From Mustela lutreola (taxonomy: Eukaryota > Chordata > Mammalia > Carnivora > Mustelidae): 64,000 bases of DNA. Below, piece by piece: positions 63,131 to 64,000 of this stretch. The notes below the pieces were generated by a model, which saw only the letters and a list, made by a program, of their open reading frames with translations, ran no database searches and was not told the DNA's origin. The stretch lies in NCBI RefSeq assembly GCF_030435805.1, contig NC_081298.1:26524501-26588500 (forward strand), in the 5' to 3' direction. Position numbers and translations under genes: made by a program. Each line of letters opens with the position of its first letter. Within the stretch, counting starts at the first letter, position 1.

Positions 63131-63439
63131 CTCATCTGAATTTTCCAGGAACTTCCCTCCCACTGATGGGACAGTTGGAGGTTGACATGGCACTGGGTGG
63201 ATGGGGGGGTACATAAACTCAGAAGATAATTATATCCATCTTTTCCAGTTTAAAGCAGCCCTTAGATGAATTTATTCTGCTTTGGGTAAATGTTTAGTCT
63301 TCCAGGGTCTCTCCTTTTACCTGTTCCCCTTCTCCTTCCCATGACTGCAGCTGAATTTTGGGGATAGTGAATATGCCTTTCTTTGGTTAAATAATTTATT
63401 TGTTCAATAAATACTGGGATAGGTGCCGCAGACAGAGCA

Positions 63440-63556
63440 GTGAACCACCCAACTAACCGGGCAATCCATCAACCAACCAACTAACTGCCAACCAACCAAC
63501 TTATCCACCTACTAACCAATGAACCAACCACCAACCAACCAACCAACCAACCAGGC
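63440..63556 (+). repeat. (CAAC)n degenerate tetranucleotide repeat
   Basis: About 115 bases dominated by ccaa/ccaac units, perfect only near the 3' end (63526-63552). Confidence 0.92.
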
Positions 63557-63825
63557 CTAATCTCTGTTCTCTTGGTTCTGTGGGGAAGGCGGTGAACAGA
63601 GTTAAGTAGGAAAGAGGCAGCAAATGCCAAGGGAGGCAGATTTGCAATTCAAAAAGGGATATTACTGGAATGTCTCCCTGAAAAGAGAACATCTGAACAG
63701 AGACTTGAAGGAAGGGAGGGGGTAGGCCATCCAAATGTGTAGGAAAGAGTATTCATTTATGAGCTGAACTCTTTTTTTCTTTAATTAATTTTTTATTTTT
63801 TTATAAACATATATGAGCTGAACTC

Positions 63826-64000
63826 TTTTTTTTTTAAAAGATTTTATTTATTTATTTGACAGAGAGAGAGAGATCACAAGTAGGCACAGAGGCAGACAGA
63901 GAGAGAGAGAGAGAGAAGGGGAAGCAGGCTCCCTGTTGAGCAGAGAGCCCTATGCGGGGTTCGATCCCAGGACCCTGGGATCATGACCTGAGCCGAAGGC
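63826..64000 (-). mobile_element. CanSINE running off the window
   Basis: Reverse SINE with poly-T tail, tttgacagagagagagagatcacaagtaggc body. The head is cut by the window end after ctgagccgaaggc. Confidence 0.93.

Noticed and set aside
57200-64000. Additional defensin exons (DEFB122/DEFB121/DEFB119)
   Set aside because: I looked for MKLL-type signal exons and six-cysteine exons on both strands and found none; they probably lie beyond the window.

Overview
This is ordinary nuclear DNA of a carnivoran mammal, most likely a mustelid (ferret, mink, marten, badger or otter group). The main reason is about 58 copies or fragments of tRNA-Lys-derived CanSINEs. Many carry the body variant 'gatcacaagtaggcagagag', which I associate with mustelids rather than dog, cat or bear; that is recall, not a search. 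Introns, CpG islands, MIR, L2, L1, MER5A and MER20 elements and ancient LTR fossils fit a mammal. I see no bacterial genes, CRISPR arrays, tRNA genes or operons.

Four host genes are readable. They are collinear with human chromosome 20q11.21 (DEFB123-DEFB124-REM1-HM13), seen here in reverse. From left to right: the first coding exon of HM13 (signal peptide peptidase, minus strand, 1092-1274) with its CpG-island promoter, the rest of the gene lying beyond base 1; about 25 kb of repeat-rich intergenic DNA; the complete coding region of REM1 (RGK small GTPase, minus strand, four coding exons, 26961-34384, 298 residues); the complete two-exon beta-defensin DEFB124 (plus strand, 37004-40600, 67 residues); and the complete two-exon beta-defensin DEFB123 (minus strand, 49089-56589, 67 residues). 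REM1 and DEFB124 are head-to-head about 1.5 kb apart, and DEFB124 and DEFB123 are tail-to-tail. The remaining defensins expected from human order (DEFB122, DEFB121, DEFB119) are not visible and probably lie beyond 64000.

The last 7 kb hold a SUMO2 processed pseudogene (about 59281-60200, minus strand), MaLR-like LTR fossils and a diverged local duplication. The genes do not form a pathway. HM13 is a housekeeping intramembrane protease, REM1 a muscle and heart calcium-channel regulator, and the two defensins are secreted host-defence or reproductive-tract peptides.

I found no convincing new biological system. The best leads are a degenerate 19-20 bp repeat carrying branch-point-like CTAAC motifs directly upstream of DEFB124 exon 2, an unidentified coding-like block inside the DEFB123 intron, a small cysteine-rich reading frame in that intron, and several SINE pile-ups whose target-site duplications record the order of insertion.
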